The notes under the pieces: model-generated | Databases searched by the model: none | What the model was told of the DNA's origin: nothing | Seen by the model: only the letters and a program-made list of their open reading frames with translations | Source: an uncultured Victivallis sp. | GTDB lineage: Bacteria; Verrucomicrobiota; Lentisphaeria; Victivallales; Victivallaceae | Assembly (NCBI GenBank): GCA_944389895.1 | Contig: CALXOA010000002.1 | Coordinates: forward strand, 1 to 39,390 | DNA length: 39,390 nt | Direction: 5' to 3' | Position numbers and translations under genes: made by a program | In this document: positions 16,453 through 23,889 of the stretch, piece after piece | Numbering within the stretch: position 1 is the first letter of the stretch | Layout of the letters: each line of letters opens with the position of its first letter

Positions 16453-18465
16453 ATGTTTACGCTTCAAAATGAATGGATCCGTTTTTCGGTCGATTCCCGT
16501 GGACGCCTCGCCGGTCTCGCCAATCTCGTCACCGGGCGCGAGTATGCGGGCAATGGAGGGCTCTGGCGGATTATCTTCTCGCACGGCATTGTTCTTGAGG
16601 AGGCCGCCGAGGCGGAAAATGCCGCTCAGGTTGAGGTCGATCAGCAGGATGACTCGATCCGGATTACCTGGTACCGGCCTGATTCCGACTTCGGTCCGGT
16701 CGATTTCCGGGTCGTCGTGACGGCCAGGCTCGACGGTTGTGCGGTCAGATTCGATGCCCGGGTCGAGAATCACGCACCGGGAACCGTGTTGCGCGAATTT
16801 CAGTTCCCGCTGCTGAAAAACCTTCGTCTCACCCCTCTGACCGAACTCTTCTGGAGTCATCTCGGAGGCCGGCGGATCACCGATCTCGCCGCTCATTTTG
16901 CCGACAACCACACCCGTTACATGGGGCAGGACAACAAGGCGGTGGAGTTCAGTACCCTCTACCCCGGTATCGCCGGAATGAACTGCTACATTTTCGGAGA
17001 GCCGACCCAGAGTCTGCTGGTCGCCAGTTATGATCCGGAGTTCCGCAACACGCTTCACCTGATGCGACAGCGCGGCAGGGAGGTCGACGCGACACTGGTC
17101 AAATATCCCTTCCTGAATCCCGGGGAATCGTGTGAGATCACCGGTTACGAACTGGCTGTGCCAAGCGGTGACTGGCATACCGCGGCGGATCGTTATCGCG
17201 CCTGGTGCGACACCTGGATGAAGGTCCCCGACAAACCGGCTTCCATCCGTGATTCCAACGGCTGGCATCGACTCATCATGCGTCACCAGTACGGCAAGCA
17301 GTTTTTTCACTATCGCGATCTGCCGCGGATTCTGCAGTCCGGTCTTGAGGCGGGAATCGATACGTTGTTCATGTTCGGCTGGCATGCCGGGGGCCATGAC
17401 TCCTGCTATCCGGAATACGAGTTTGCCGAAGAGGAAGGCGGTTTCGAAGAGCTCCGGAAGCAGATCGCTGATTTTCAGAAGAAGGGCGGCCATGTGATCC
17501 TTTACTACAACGGGCAGCTGATCGATACCAACACCGATTTCTACCGGGAAGTCGGAAGGAGAATCGCGGTCAAGCTTGCTTCGGGCAGGGAGTACATGGA
17601 GACTTATCCTTTCGGCGGTGACGGTACCGCTCTGCGCTGGTTCGGCAACAAGGTGTTCGTGACCGCCTGTCCCGCCTGTTCTGAATGGCACGCGCACTTG
17701 AAAAAACTGATTGACCGTGCGATTGAACTCGGTTGCGACGGGGTCTTTTTCGACCAGCTCGGTTCTCCGAGTCGCCCCTGCTTCGATCCGTCGCACGGTC
17801 ATCGGGTTCCCTTCATGGATGTGTTCAAAACCAAGGCCGCGATGATCGCGGAGCTGCGCGATTACATCAAGAGTCGCCGCCCGGAGATGAGTTTCGGTAT
17901 CGAATGGTTCAACGATGTGACCGGACAGCACGTCGATTACATCCATAACATCACCGGTGGAACCGATCCGGGGGCATTCCTGGAATTCAGCCGCTACCTT
18001 TTCCCGGAAATCATCATCTCCGACCGCGACATCCGCGACGATACCGATATCGAGCGGCGCGTCAATCATGCGCTCCGCCTCGGGTTGCACAGCGATGTCG
18101 AGATCTACCGCTGCCGGGCGTTGATCGACGAAACGCCCCGCTACAAGGCGTATCTGACTGTGGCCGACGCCTTCCGGGCGCGGAATCGGGAATTTCTGCG
18201 CGACGGCCGGTTCCGCGATATCTGCGGGGCCTCCTGTTCCACGCCCGCTCTCGAGTACTCCGTGTTCGACACCTCCGGTGCGAGGGGGGTGATTCTGACC
18301 CAGAGTTCCGAGTCCGTCGTGACGGCCCGGATTACGGTACCCGGAGGGTGTTATCGTTCTGCCGACCGGATCGGTGAGGCGACTGCTCTGGCGGATTCCC
18401 CGGAATCGGTCATCGTGACGGTTCCGTGCAACACATTGCTGCTGCTGAAGTTCGATCTGAAATAA
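16453..18465 (+). CDS. Large TIM-barrel-like carbohydrate-active protein (DUF6259-like)
   Basis: A 670-residue protein with no signal peptide. The N-terminal 230 residues are beta-rich (FRVVVTARLDGCAVRFDARV; REFQFPLLKNLRL), like the front domain of GH31/GH36/GH101-type hydrolases. A barrel-like region follows with conserved acidic and aromatic clusters: GIDTLFMFGWHAGGHDSCYP, GGHVILYYNGQLIDTNTDFY, LGCDGVFFDQLG (a candidate catalytic Asp in VFFDQ) and MSFGIEWFNDVTG. The architecture matches proteins annotated DUF6259, frequent in Lentisphaerota and Bacteroidota; the activity is unproven. AAAGGATT precedes the ATG. It lies in the IclR-SDR cluster, so it probably acts on the same sugar or glycoside. 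It converges with the beta-helix gene. Confidence 0.72.
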   Translation: MFTLQNEWIRFSVDSRGRLAGLANLVTGREYAGNGGLWRIIFSHGIVLEEAAEAENAAQVEVDQQDDSIRITWYRPDSDFGPVDFRVVVTARLDGCAVRFDARVENHAPGTVLREFQFPLLKNLRLTPLTELFWSHLGGRRITDLAAHFADNHTRYMGQDNKAVEFSTLYPGIAGMNCYIFGEPTQSLLVASYDPEFRNTLHLMRQRGREVDATLVKYPFLNPGESCEITGYELAVPSGDWHTAADRYRAWCDTWMKVPDKPASIRDSNGWHRLIMRHQYGKQFFHYRDLPRILQSGLEAGIDTLFMFGWHAGGHDSCYPEYEFAEEEGGFEELRKQIADFQKKGGHVILYYNGQLIDTNTDFYREVGRRIAVKLASGREYMETYPFGGDGTALRWFGNKVFVTACPACSEWHAHLKKLIDRAIELGCDGVFFDQLGSPSRPCFDPSHGHRVPFMDVFKTKAAMIAELRDYIKSRRPEMSFGIEWFNDVTGQHVDYIHNITGGTDPGAFLEFSRYLFPEIIISDRDIRDDTDIERRVNHALRLGLHSDVEIYRCRALIDETPRYKAYLTVADAFRARNREFLRDGRFRDICGASCSTPALEYSVFDTSGARGVILTQSSESVVTARITVPGGCYRSADRIGEATALADSPESVIVTVPCNTLLLLKFDLK

Positions 18466-18492
18466 AAGGGCAGGGGAACGGACGGCAGCCGG

Positions 18493-18524
18493 CTCTCCGG
18501 GGAGGTGTTCCCTTCCCCGGAGAG
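18493..18524. terminator. Hairpin between convergent genes
   Basis: CTCTCCGGGGA (18493-18503) and its exact reverse complement TCCCCGGAGAG (18514-18524) form an 11-bp stem with a 10-base loop, between the DUF6259-like stop (18465) and the beta-helix gene's stop (18541). It has no U-tract. Its placement parallels the hairpins at 154 and 5004. Confidence 0.5.
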
Positions 18525-18540
18525 GGGACGGGGCGCGGAT

Positions 18541-19752
18541 TCAGTTCCCCGCTCTCTCCGGACATTTCCCGGCAAGCTCAATGCATGGGCCTGCACCGGG
18601 CGCGGAGAAGAGCCGGTTGTTTCGCATCACAAGGTGGTCGATGCGGCCGTTGCAATGGAAAAATTCCAGCTCTTTCGCCAGATGGTTGGTCATGGTGCAG
18701 TTTTCGATCGTCAGATTGCGGATGTGCGAATCGACCACCACGGGGCGGTCGGAATCGACGTTGCAGGCGATGAATGGAACATCCTGAACCGATTCGTCCC
18801 GATGGATGTTGCCGATGTAAAGGTCGCCGACGTCACAGTACCCTTCAATCAGAACCGGCGCCATCGGAACGAGTGGCCACAGCTCTTCCGGCTGTGCAGC
18901 TTTGCCGCAGAAACAGTTTTCGATGATGATGTCATCGAAGATTCCCGGTCCCGGAACGTCGTTCAGGAAATGGGTGATGCCGACCATGTAACGGTAGAAG
19001 TTGCCGTGAATGTTCCGGATGGTGATCCGCTGCACCGGTTCGGTGTAGGAGAGCAGGCGGATTGCACTGTGACAGTAGTCGCATTGAATCCCGTCGATGT
19101 CGATGTCGGTGATCGGTCCCGGATAATCTCCTTCGGGAGCATTCAGTGCCAGAAGATCGTCGTAGCAGCTTCCGCGCAGGTTGGTGATTCTTCCATAGCT
19201 GCAGGAACCGTTCAGGTGGATCCCATCCATGTTCGCCCAGACCGGATTGCAGTGCCGGAAGTCAAACTCGATGTCGTCGATGGTGAAATTGGTCACCTTG
19301 TGGAATGTCGCGGCATAGATCACCGGATCCCGGAAGATCAATCCGGTCATCCGGAGCCCGGAGAGATTGCGAAACTCGATCGCCGTACCGGTGTAGTGCT
19401 CCGGCTTCGGATAAGCCGGCTGTTTTTTCAGATGCGCAAGCTGTCCCGGATTGGGATACTGGTCGACGTTGGCGAAATCCCAGATGCCGCCGCTGACGGT
19501 GATGTTGCGGTCTCCGTTGACGGGATCGGCATTTTCGAGCATGGTGCAATCGCTGTGCGGGGCCAGCCGGATGCGGGAGTAACGGTCCAGGCGCAGTTCC
19601 TGGCAGGAGTGGATCTTCAGAGAGCGGCTGATCAGGTAAAACGCTTCCGGCGGCGGCAGATAGACGCAGCTTTTTCCGGTATCGAGCAATGCCTGAATGG
19701 CGGCGGTGTCGTCGTGAACGCCATCCCCGACCGGCAGATGGTTGGAAGGCAT
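18541..19752 (-). CDS. Right-handed beta-helix protein (pectate lyase/GH28-like)
   Basis: A 403-residue protein. The N-terminus LPVGDGVHDDTAAIQALLDTGKSCVYLPP is the classic opening of the pectate-lyase/GH28 superfamily. The rest shows repeated short beta strands typical of parallel beta-helix coils (ITVSGGIWDF; FRNLSGLRMTGLIFRDP; NFTIDDIEFDF; ITDIDIDGIQC; ITIRNIHGNF; FDDIIIENC; NLTIENCTM). The GH28 element around NMDGIHLNGS is present, and DLLALN follows in the position of the GDDxxx acid pair but has changed (CYDDLLALN keeps two Asp). It is probably a polygalacturonase-like hydrolase or lyase. No signal peptide is visible. It is a single gene converging with the SDR cluster. Confidence 0.8.
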   Translation of the reverse strand: MPSNHLPVGDGVHDDTAAIQALLDTGKSCVYLPPPEAFYLISRSLKIHSCQELRLDRYSRIRLAPHSDCTMLENADPVNGDRNITVSGGIWDFANVDQYPNPGQLAHLKKQPAYPKPEHYTGTAIEFRNLSGLRMTGLIFRDPVIYAATFHKVTNFTIDDIEFDFRHCNPVWANMDGIHLNGSCSYGRITNLRGSCYDDLLALNAPEGDYPGPITDIDIDGIQCDYCHSAIRLLSYTEPVQRITIRNIHGNFYRYMVGITHFLNDVPGPGIFDDIIIENCFCGKAAQPEELWPLVPMAPVLIEGYCDVGDLYIGNIHRDESVQDVPFIACNVDSDRPVVVDSHIRNLTIENCTMTNHLAKELEFFHCNGRIDHLVMRNNRLFSAPGAGPCIELAGKCPERAGN

Positions 19753-20031
19753 GGTGAAAGTTCCTTTCGTTCGCAGGATCTCTTTTCCAATATTTCGTCA
19801 TGCGGGAGCGCACGCTCTCCAGTGAGAACCGGCTTCCCGCCTCCATGATGCAATGGAGCGGGTGACCCCCGTTCGCAATATAAGTGTGTCATTGCGAAAA
19901 TCAAGTTTTCCATAAAATGGATTGCGATATGTCGGATCCCCCCCCCCGCCGTGGTCTTTGGAGAACGGGGGAGCGGCTGCCGCTCCGGAATATCACCCCG
20001 GGGGGGACTTTTCTCCGTTTCCCGGGCCTGC
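19753..20031. other. Spacer with C10 tract and hairpin, no gene
   Basis: This 279-bp gap lies between the URO-D stop and the beta-helix start, both on the minus strand. It holds a run of ten C (19938-19947), a G7 run near 20000, and the hairpin GGAGCGG-CTG-CCGCTCC (19970-19986), probably the end of the URO-D transcript. I see no open frame that resembles a protein. Confidence 0.5.
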
Positions 20032-21045
20032 TCAATAGGGAAGATGGGCGACTTCCGACATGGCAAGAACATTTTCCGGCGGCACATTGGGCAGCAGCGC
20101 CTCATGGCTGGGGCTGACGATCAGGCAGGGGCCGAGTTCGCGGCGCACCCGGTACACGTCGGCGCGGATTTCATCCGGAGTGCCGTGTACCAGCAGGTGC
20201 TGGGTGTCGATTCCACCGCAGAAGGCGACTTTCCCCCGGAATTGCGCCAGATTCTCTGCGTTCATTCCGGCAGCACAGGCCTGGAGCGGGTGCAGGGCAT
20301 CCACGCCCATGGCGATCAGATCCGGAATCACTTTGGTGATGGCGCCGCAGCTGTGGAGCATCACCTGTTTGCCCCAGGCGTGTCCCAGCTGGGTGAGTTG
20401 CCTGAAATAGGGGAAGACGAACTCCTGAAACGCCTCCGGGCTGATCATGATGTCGCGCTGTGTGCCGAAGTCGTTGCCGAAGAAAAAACCGTCCGCCTCA
20501 TCCTTCGCCTCGCGGAAGAACTGTTCGGTCCCGGCCAGAAAGAAATCCACAACGTGCTTCGTCACCGCGTGCACCACCTCCGGGTGGGTGTACATCTTGA
20601 TGAAGTAGTTTTCCATTCCGAACATGTCGCCGACGATGTGATAAAAGCAGCTCCACATTCCGGTCGCCCGGTAGACGTCACCGGCTGCGCGCAGTTGCGC
20701 AATCACTTCGGAAAAATCGAAATCGCCGGTTCCCGGCCACGGATAAGCCTCGACCTCATCGACACTTTCGCAATCGGAAAACACCCCTCCCGCGCTCAAT
20801 CCCTCGCCTTTGCGCGGGTTTGGAAAGGCGGTACGCCCCCCCGGACCATGGTACCCGCCGTCACTGGGCAGCCACAGGAGATCGTCCCGCAGGATTCTGC
20901 GGACCTCTTCATTGGTTCTCGCCTTGAAAAATGCGCGGTACGACGGCCACGTGTCCTGGTGGGGATTGCCCATCCAGAATCCACTTCGTGGTACAGATTC
21001 ACCATTGATGATGCTGCGGATCAACTCTCGGGAACTTTGAGGCAT
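20032..21045 (-). CDS. Uroporphyrinogen decarboxylase (URO-D) family protein
   Basis: A 337-residue protein of the URO-D/MtaA superfamily. It has the ligand-binding HSCG motif (VMLHSCGAITKVIPDLIAMG), followed by ALHPLQACAAGMN and VAFCGGIDTQHLL, and near the end IVSPSHEALLPNVPPEN. In methyltransferase members of this family His and Cys of HxCG bind zinc. True HemE carries an N-terminal Arg-rich substrate signature that I do not see here, so heme synthesis is unlikely. Members of this kind are abundant in Lentisphaerota beside sugar genes and may be methyltransferases or demethylases. It is divergent from an AraC regulator, with a dyad in the shared spacer. Confidence 0.83.
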   Translation of the reverse strand: MPQSSRELIRSIINGESVPRSGFWMGNPHQDTWPSYRAFFKARTNEEVRRILRDDLLWLPSDGGYHGPGGRTAFPNPRKGEGLSAGGVFSDCESVDEVEAYPWPGTGDFDFSEVIAQLRAAGDVYRATGMWSCFYHIVGDMFGMENYFIKMYTHPEVVHAVTKHVVDFFLAGTEQFFREAKDEADGFFFGNDFGTQRDIMISPEAFQEFVFPYFRQLTQLGHAWGKQVMLHSCGAITKVIPDLIAMGVDALHPLQACAAGMNAENLAQFRGKVAFCGGIDTQHLLVHGTPDEIRADVYRVRRELGPCLIVSPSHEALLPNVPPENVLAMSEVAHLPY

Positions 21046-21085
21046 TTTTTTCTCCTTCTGCGGTTGATTTCATCAGATCAAGAGA

Positions 21086-21103
21086 ATATTATAGTAATAA
21101 TAT
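21086..21103. promoter_or_regulatory. Candidate operator ATATTAT-N4-ATAATAT
   Basis: A perfect 7-bp inverted repeat (21086-21092 and 21097-21103) lies in the 133-bp AT-rich gap between the divergent URO-D gene and the AraC gene. It may be an operator or simply overlap the two promoters. Confidence 0.3.
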
Positions 21104-21178
21104 AAAGAACATCCTGTTTTTTGCCATTGTACGGAATCTGTTTTCTGTGGTATCAACTCAACCTTGAAGCAGGAGAAT

Positions 21179-21973
21179 ATGCGCCCCTTTCGTTTTGAAT
21201 ATACTCCACAGGTGCGGCCGCTGATCATCCGGGCCGGACTCTTTTCGTTGTCGGATTCCCGGTTTGAAACGGAGTATCTTCTTGAGGAGTTTCACGCTCT
21301 GCATTTGTACTCCTACAGCGCCACGATCCGGACTGCGGACGGTGATACCGTGATTGCTCCCGGGGATGTGACGATCACTCCGGCGGGGGAATGGACCCGA
21401 TACGCGCTGCCGGAACCGGGAACTCACCTGTGTGTCCATTTTGAATTGCCGCAGGGATCCGGTGCATGGGAGCTGCCGTTTCATTGCCCTGCATCGCGGT
21501 TGTCGCGCTCTTTGACGGAGGCGTTTGCCGAGTTGGTCGAACTCTGGAAGGGGGCTGACATTCCGGAAAACCGGACGGCGGCCGAAGAGATGCTTTTTTT
21601 ATTGCTGTTCCGACTTTACCGCAGTCTGGAACGACGTGTGGAGCCGACTCCGCGTTCCCTGCAGCTGGCTCACTATCTGGACACGCATTTTGAGCGGAAG
21701 TGTGATGTTGCTGCATTGGCGGAACGGTTCCGCGTGAGCCAGACTCATCTGACTCGGAACTTCAAGCGTGATTTCGGGCGGACCATCGGCGGTTACATCA
21801 TGCAGAAACGCATTGAAAAGGCGCGTTATCTTCTGGCGGTCAGCCGGATGAGCATCAAAGAGATCGGCATGATCGTCGGTTACTCTTCCGCGCAGGAGTT
21901 CAACAAGCGCTTTCATCAGATTGCCGGCATGTCGCCATCCGCCTGTCGGGCCCGGCACCGTCCGCACGGCTAA
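21179..21973 (+). CDS. AraC-family regulator, divergent from URO-D gene
   Basis: A 264-residue protein. I chose the ATG at 21179, preceded by AGGAG at a short three-base spacing; an in-frame TTG at 21164 has no ribosome-binding site. The cupin half (about 30-120) includes SYSATIRTADGDTVIAPGDV and THLCVHFELP. The HTH domain is near the C-terminus (CDVAALAERFRVSQTHLTRN; IKEIGMIVGYSSAQEFNKRF; GMSPSACR). It is probably the regulator of the divergent URO-D family gene. The inducer is unknown. Confidence 0.86.
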   Translation: MRPFRFEYTPQVRPLIIRAGLFSLSDSRFETEYLLEEFHALHLYSYSATIRTADGDTVIAPGDVTITPAGEWTRYALPEPGTHLCVHFELPQGSGAWELPFHCPASRLSRSLTEAFAELVELWKGADIPENRTAAEEMLFLLLFRLYRSLERRVEPTPRSLQLAHYLDTHFERKCDVAALAERFRVSQTHLTRNFKRDFGRTIGGYIMQKRIEKARYLLAVSRMSIKEIGMIVGYSSAQEFNKRFHQIAGMSPSACRARHRPHG

Positions 21974-22424
21974 GTGTTTTTCGATAGGTGGGTTTCGTTC
22001 CCCCTGCCATAGGTCAAGACTTTCTGTCGGCAGAGTAATTTTGCCTGTCTGCCGGAGGGAAACTGCCCGCCGATCATGGGCCCGGGCCCTTGCAGTAAGA
22101 AAAGCCGGGGAGGGCCTTTGTTAAACTTGTCGGGAGTGGTTGCTCCGGCCGTCCCCGCCGGGGCCGGAACGGCTTTTCGTGGTCATGAATCAAAAGCGGG
22201 AAACGCCGTGACTGATATGGGGAAACAAACTGTCGCAGACAACGTATGCGCATCAAAACCTTTTTCATCCGCGTACAGAGGAGGAGAGTTCTGAATAAAA
22301 CAGCTATATTCCCATGGAGGCAGGGAAAACGGAAATGATCTTTATCTCGGTGGTTCAATCATCTCAGACAAGCGGAGAGAAAACCGGAACGTATTGAAGG
22401 GGATCCCGACACACCAGGACCAGA
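21974..22424. other. 451-bp intergenic stretch with hairpins, no recognisable gene
   Basis: A likely terminator hairpin for the AraC gene, CGGCAGA (22028-22034) with TCTGCCG (22048-22054), lies about 55 bases after its stop. A palindrome GGGCCCGGGCCC sits at 22078-22089. A GAGGAGGAG run near 22280 resembles a ribosome-binding site, but no start codon follows at a workable distance. The open frames on either strand show no protein-like features. Confidence 0.4.
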
Positions 22425-22838
22425 TCAACCTTTCAGAATCTTTTCGATGACCTTTTCTCTGAAATTCATGTCATTGTAATCGATTCGGACCAGTTTTATC
22501 TCAGCTTCTCTGCATGCTTCATCCTTAAAAGCATCCGCTTTTTTCTCCTCTTCCTTTTGATGCGTCCAACCATCGAGTTCGATGACCCGTTGTACTTCCT
22601 GGGTATTTATGTCGCAGATCACAAAATCGAAGTGGCGGTTCTTCATTTTGCCTCTTGCCCGTTGATATTCCGCGAAATCCTTATTCTTCAGATTGAAATC
22701 GACATGTATGACATCTTCCATTCGAACCTTGCACAAGATGATGTGGTCATCGAGCGACAGGATGGAGGTCAGCATTTTATAGAAAATTCTCTCATTCTCC
22801 GTGAGAATTGATTTTGCTTTCCAGTAGGTCTTGCTCAT
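22425..22838 (-). CDS. DUF2726-like protein, nuclease-fold candidate
   Basis: A 137-residue protein starting MSKTYWKAKSILTENERIFY, with AAAGGG before the ATG. The pattern of an N-terminal helix, then DHIILCKVRMEDVIHV, HFDFVICDINTQEVQRVIELDGWTH, and LVRIDYNDMNFREKVIEKIL matches the DUF2726 family, which has a PD-(D/E)xK-like core. Here Asp in HFDFVICD and Glu/Asp in VIELDG occupy the expected catalytic positions. Members often sit with helicases or topoisomerases or stand alone; the function is unproven. The gene is clearly more AT-rich and lysine-rich than its neighbours (for example ANKEEEK-type codons), which suggests transfer. The flanking spacers are also AT-rich. Confidence 0.72.
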   Translation of the reverse strand: MSKTYWKAKSILTENERIFYKMLTSILSLDDHIILCKVRMEDVIHVDFNLKNKDFAEYQRARGKMKNRHFDFVICDINTQEVQRVIELDGWTHQKEEEKKADAFKDEACREAEIKLVRIDYNDMNFREKVIEKILKG

Positions 22839-23158
22839 TTTTTCCCTTTCTGCGCAGAGGCTCTCATCTTATTGAAACGCTGTTTTTTTCAACTTCAGCG
22901 TGACAGTTATTTCACATTTGTTTGGTCCCATACATTAACTTAAATTTAAAAAAATACAAATATTTTTCTTTGAATGGAACGACTCTCCTTGCACATGCCG
23001 AGGGGGAAATTCCCCGGGAGAGGGTGCGGAAGCGATTTAACGACCTCAATCTCAAAGTACATATGGGAAACAGGGGAAAATTTTTTTCTTTCTTTGTTGC
23101 ACCTGTTCCGATATGGAGAGAACCATCACTGACAAGAGGCAGGAAGGTGGGGCCGCCT
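22839..23158. other. 320-bp AT-rich spacer, no recognisable gene
   Basis: Base use is markedly AT-rich near 22930-22980. A near-palindrome GGGGGAAATTCCCC lies near 23005-23020. Close to the pflA stop, GAAGG and CGCCTTC (about 23140-23163) can pair to a small hairpin with one G-U pair, possibly the pflA terminator. Nothing else is supported. Confidence 0.35.
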
Positions 23159-23881
23159 TCAGCGCCGGTAGCCGGAGTGAAAGCTCGCTTCCGCATGTCG
23201 CACTTCCTCCGGCGACGGTTCCGGCGTGTCCGCGAGCGGATCGGTGAGGCCCAACCGCTCCCATTTGAAGACTCCCAGCTTGTGGTAGGGCAGCAGTTCC
23301 ACCCGCCGGATGCAGCGATACGGATTCAGAAAACGGCCGAGCGCGGACAATGCTCCGGAATCCATGGTCAGGCCGGGAACCAGAACGTGGCGGATCCAGA
23401 CCGGTTTCCCCGCCGCTTCACAGTAGTCCAGCGTCGCCAGCGTTTCGGCATTGCCGCGGCCGGTCAACTGCCGGCAGAGCGCATCATCGAGCGCCTTGAT
23501 GTCGAGCAGAATCAAATCGGCTGCGTCGAGCGCCTCCCGCGAATGCTCCAACGGCAGGCTGCCTGCTGTATCCAGCGCGGTGTGATATCCCCCGCTGCGG
23601 CAGCGCCGCAGGAGCGCGGCGGCAAATTCCGGCTGAAGCAGCGGCTCCCCCCCCGACAACGTCACCCCTCCGCGCCGGATGAAGTTACGGCAGGAGTCGA
23701 TCTCCCGGAAAAGTTCCGCGATCGTCACGCTTCGTCCCCCTCCGGGCGCCTGCGAATCCGGATTGTGGCAGTAGGCGCACCGTAACGGACATCCCTGCAG
23801 AAACACCACGAACCGTACACCGGGACCGTCGAGGGTCCCGAAACTTTCGATGGAATGAATCCTTCCGGTGAGTTCCGCCAT
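23159..23881 (-). CDS. pflA: Pyruvate formate-lyase activating enzyme (left-side copy)
   Basis: A 240-residue radical-SAM activase. The cluster motif is Cys31, Cys35, Cys38 in QGCPLRCAYCHNPD. The SAM-binding GGVTLSGGEPLLQP and the conserved IRHVLVPG and VELLPYHKLG segments follow. There is no ferredoxin insert, as expected for PFL activases. It would form the glycyl radical on PFL. It begins eight bases after the pflB stop, the usual pflB-pflA order. Its GC-rich codon use matches the left part of the window. A second pflA upstream of pflB (26187-26912) shares its family but differs in codon use and much of its sequence, consistent with two source genomes. Confidence 0.95.
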   Translation of the reverse strand: MAELTGRIHSIESFGTLDGPGVRFVVFLQGCPLRCAYCHNPDSQAPGGGRSVTIAELFREIDSCRNFIRRGGVTLSGGEPLLQPEFAAALLRRCRSGGYHTALDTAGSLPLEHSREALDAADLILLDIKALDDALCRQLTGRGNAETLATLDYCEAAGKPVWIRHVLVPGLTMDSGALSALGRFLNPYRCIRRVELLPYHKLGVFKWERLGLTDPLADTPEPSPEEVRHAEASFHSGYRR

Positions 23882-23889
23882 GATCGGTT

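Noticed and set aside
22074..22358. 94-codon minus frame in the 451-bp spacer
   Set aside because: No family resemblance, poor start signal, and composition like non-coding DNA.
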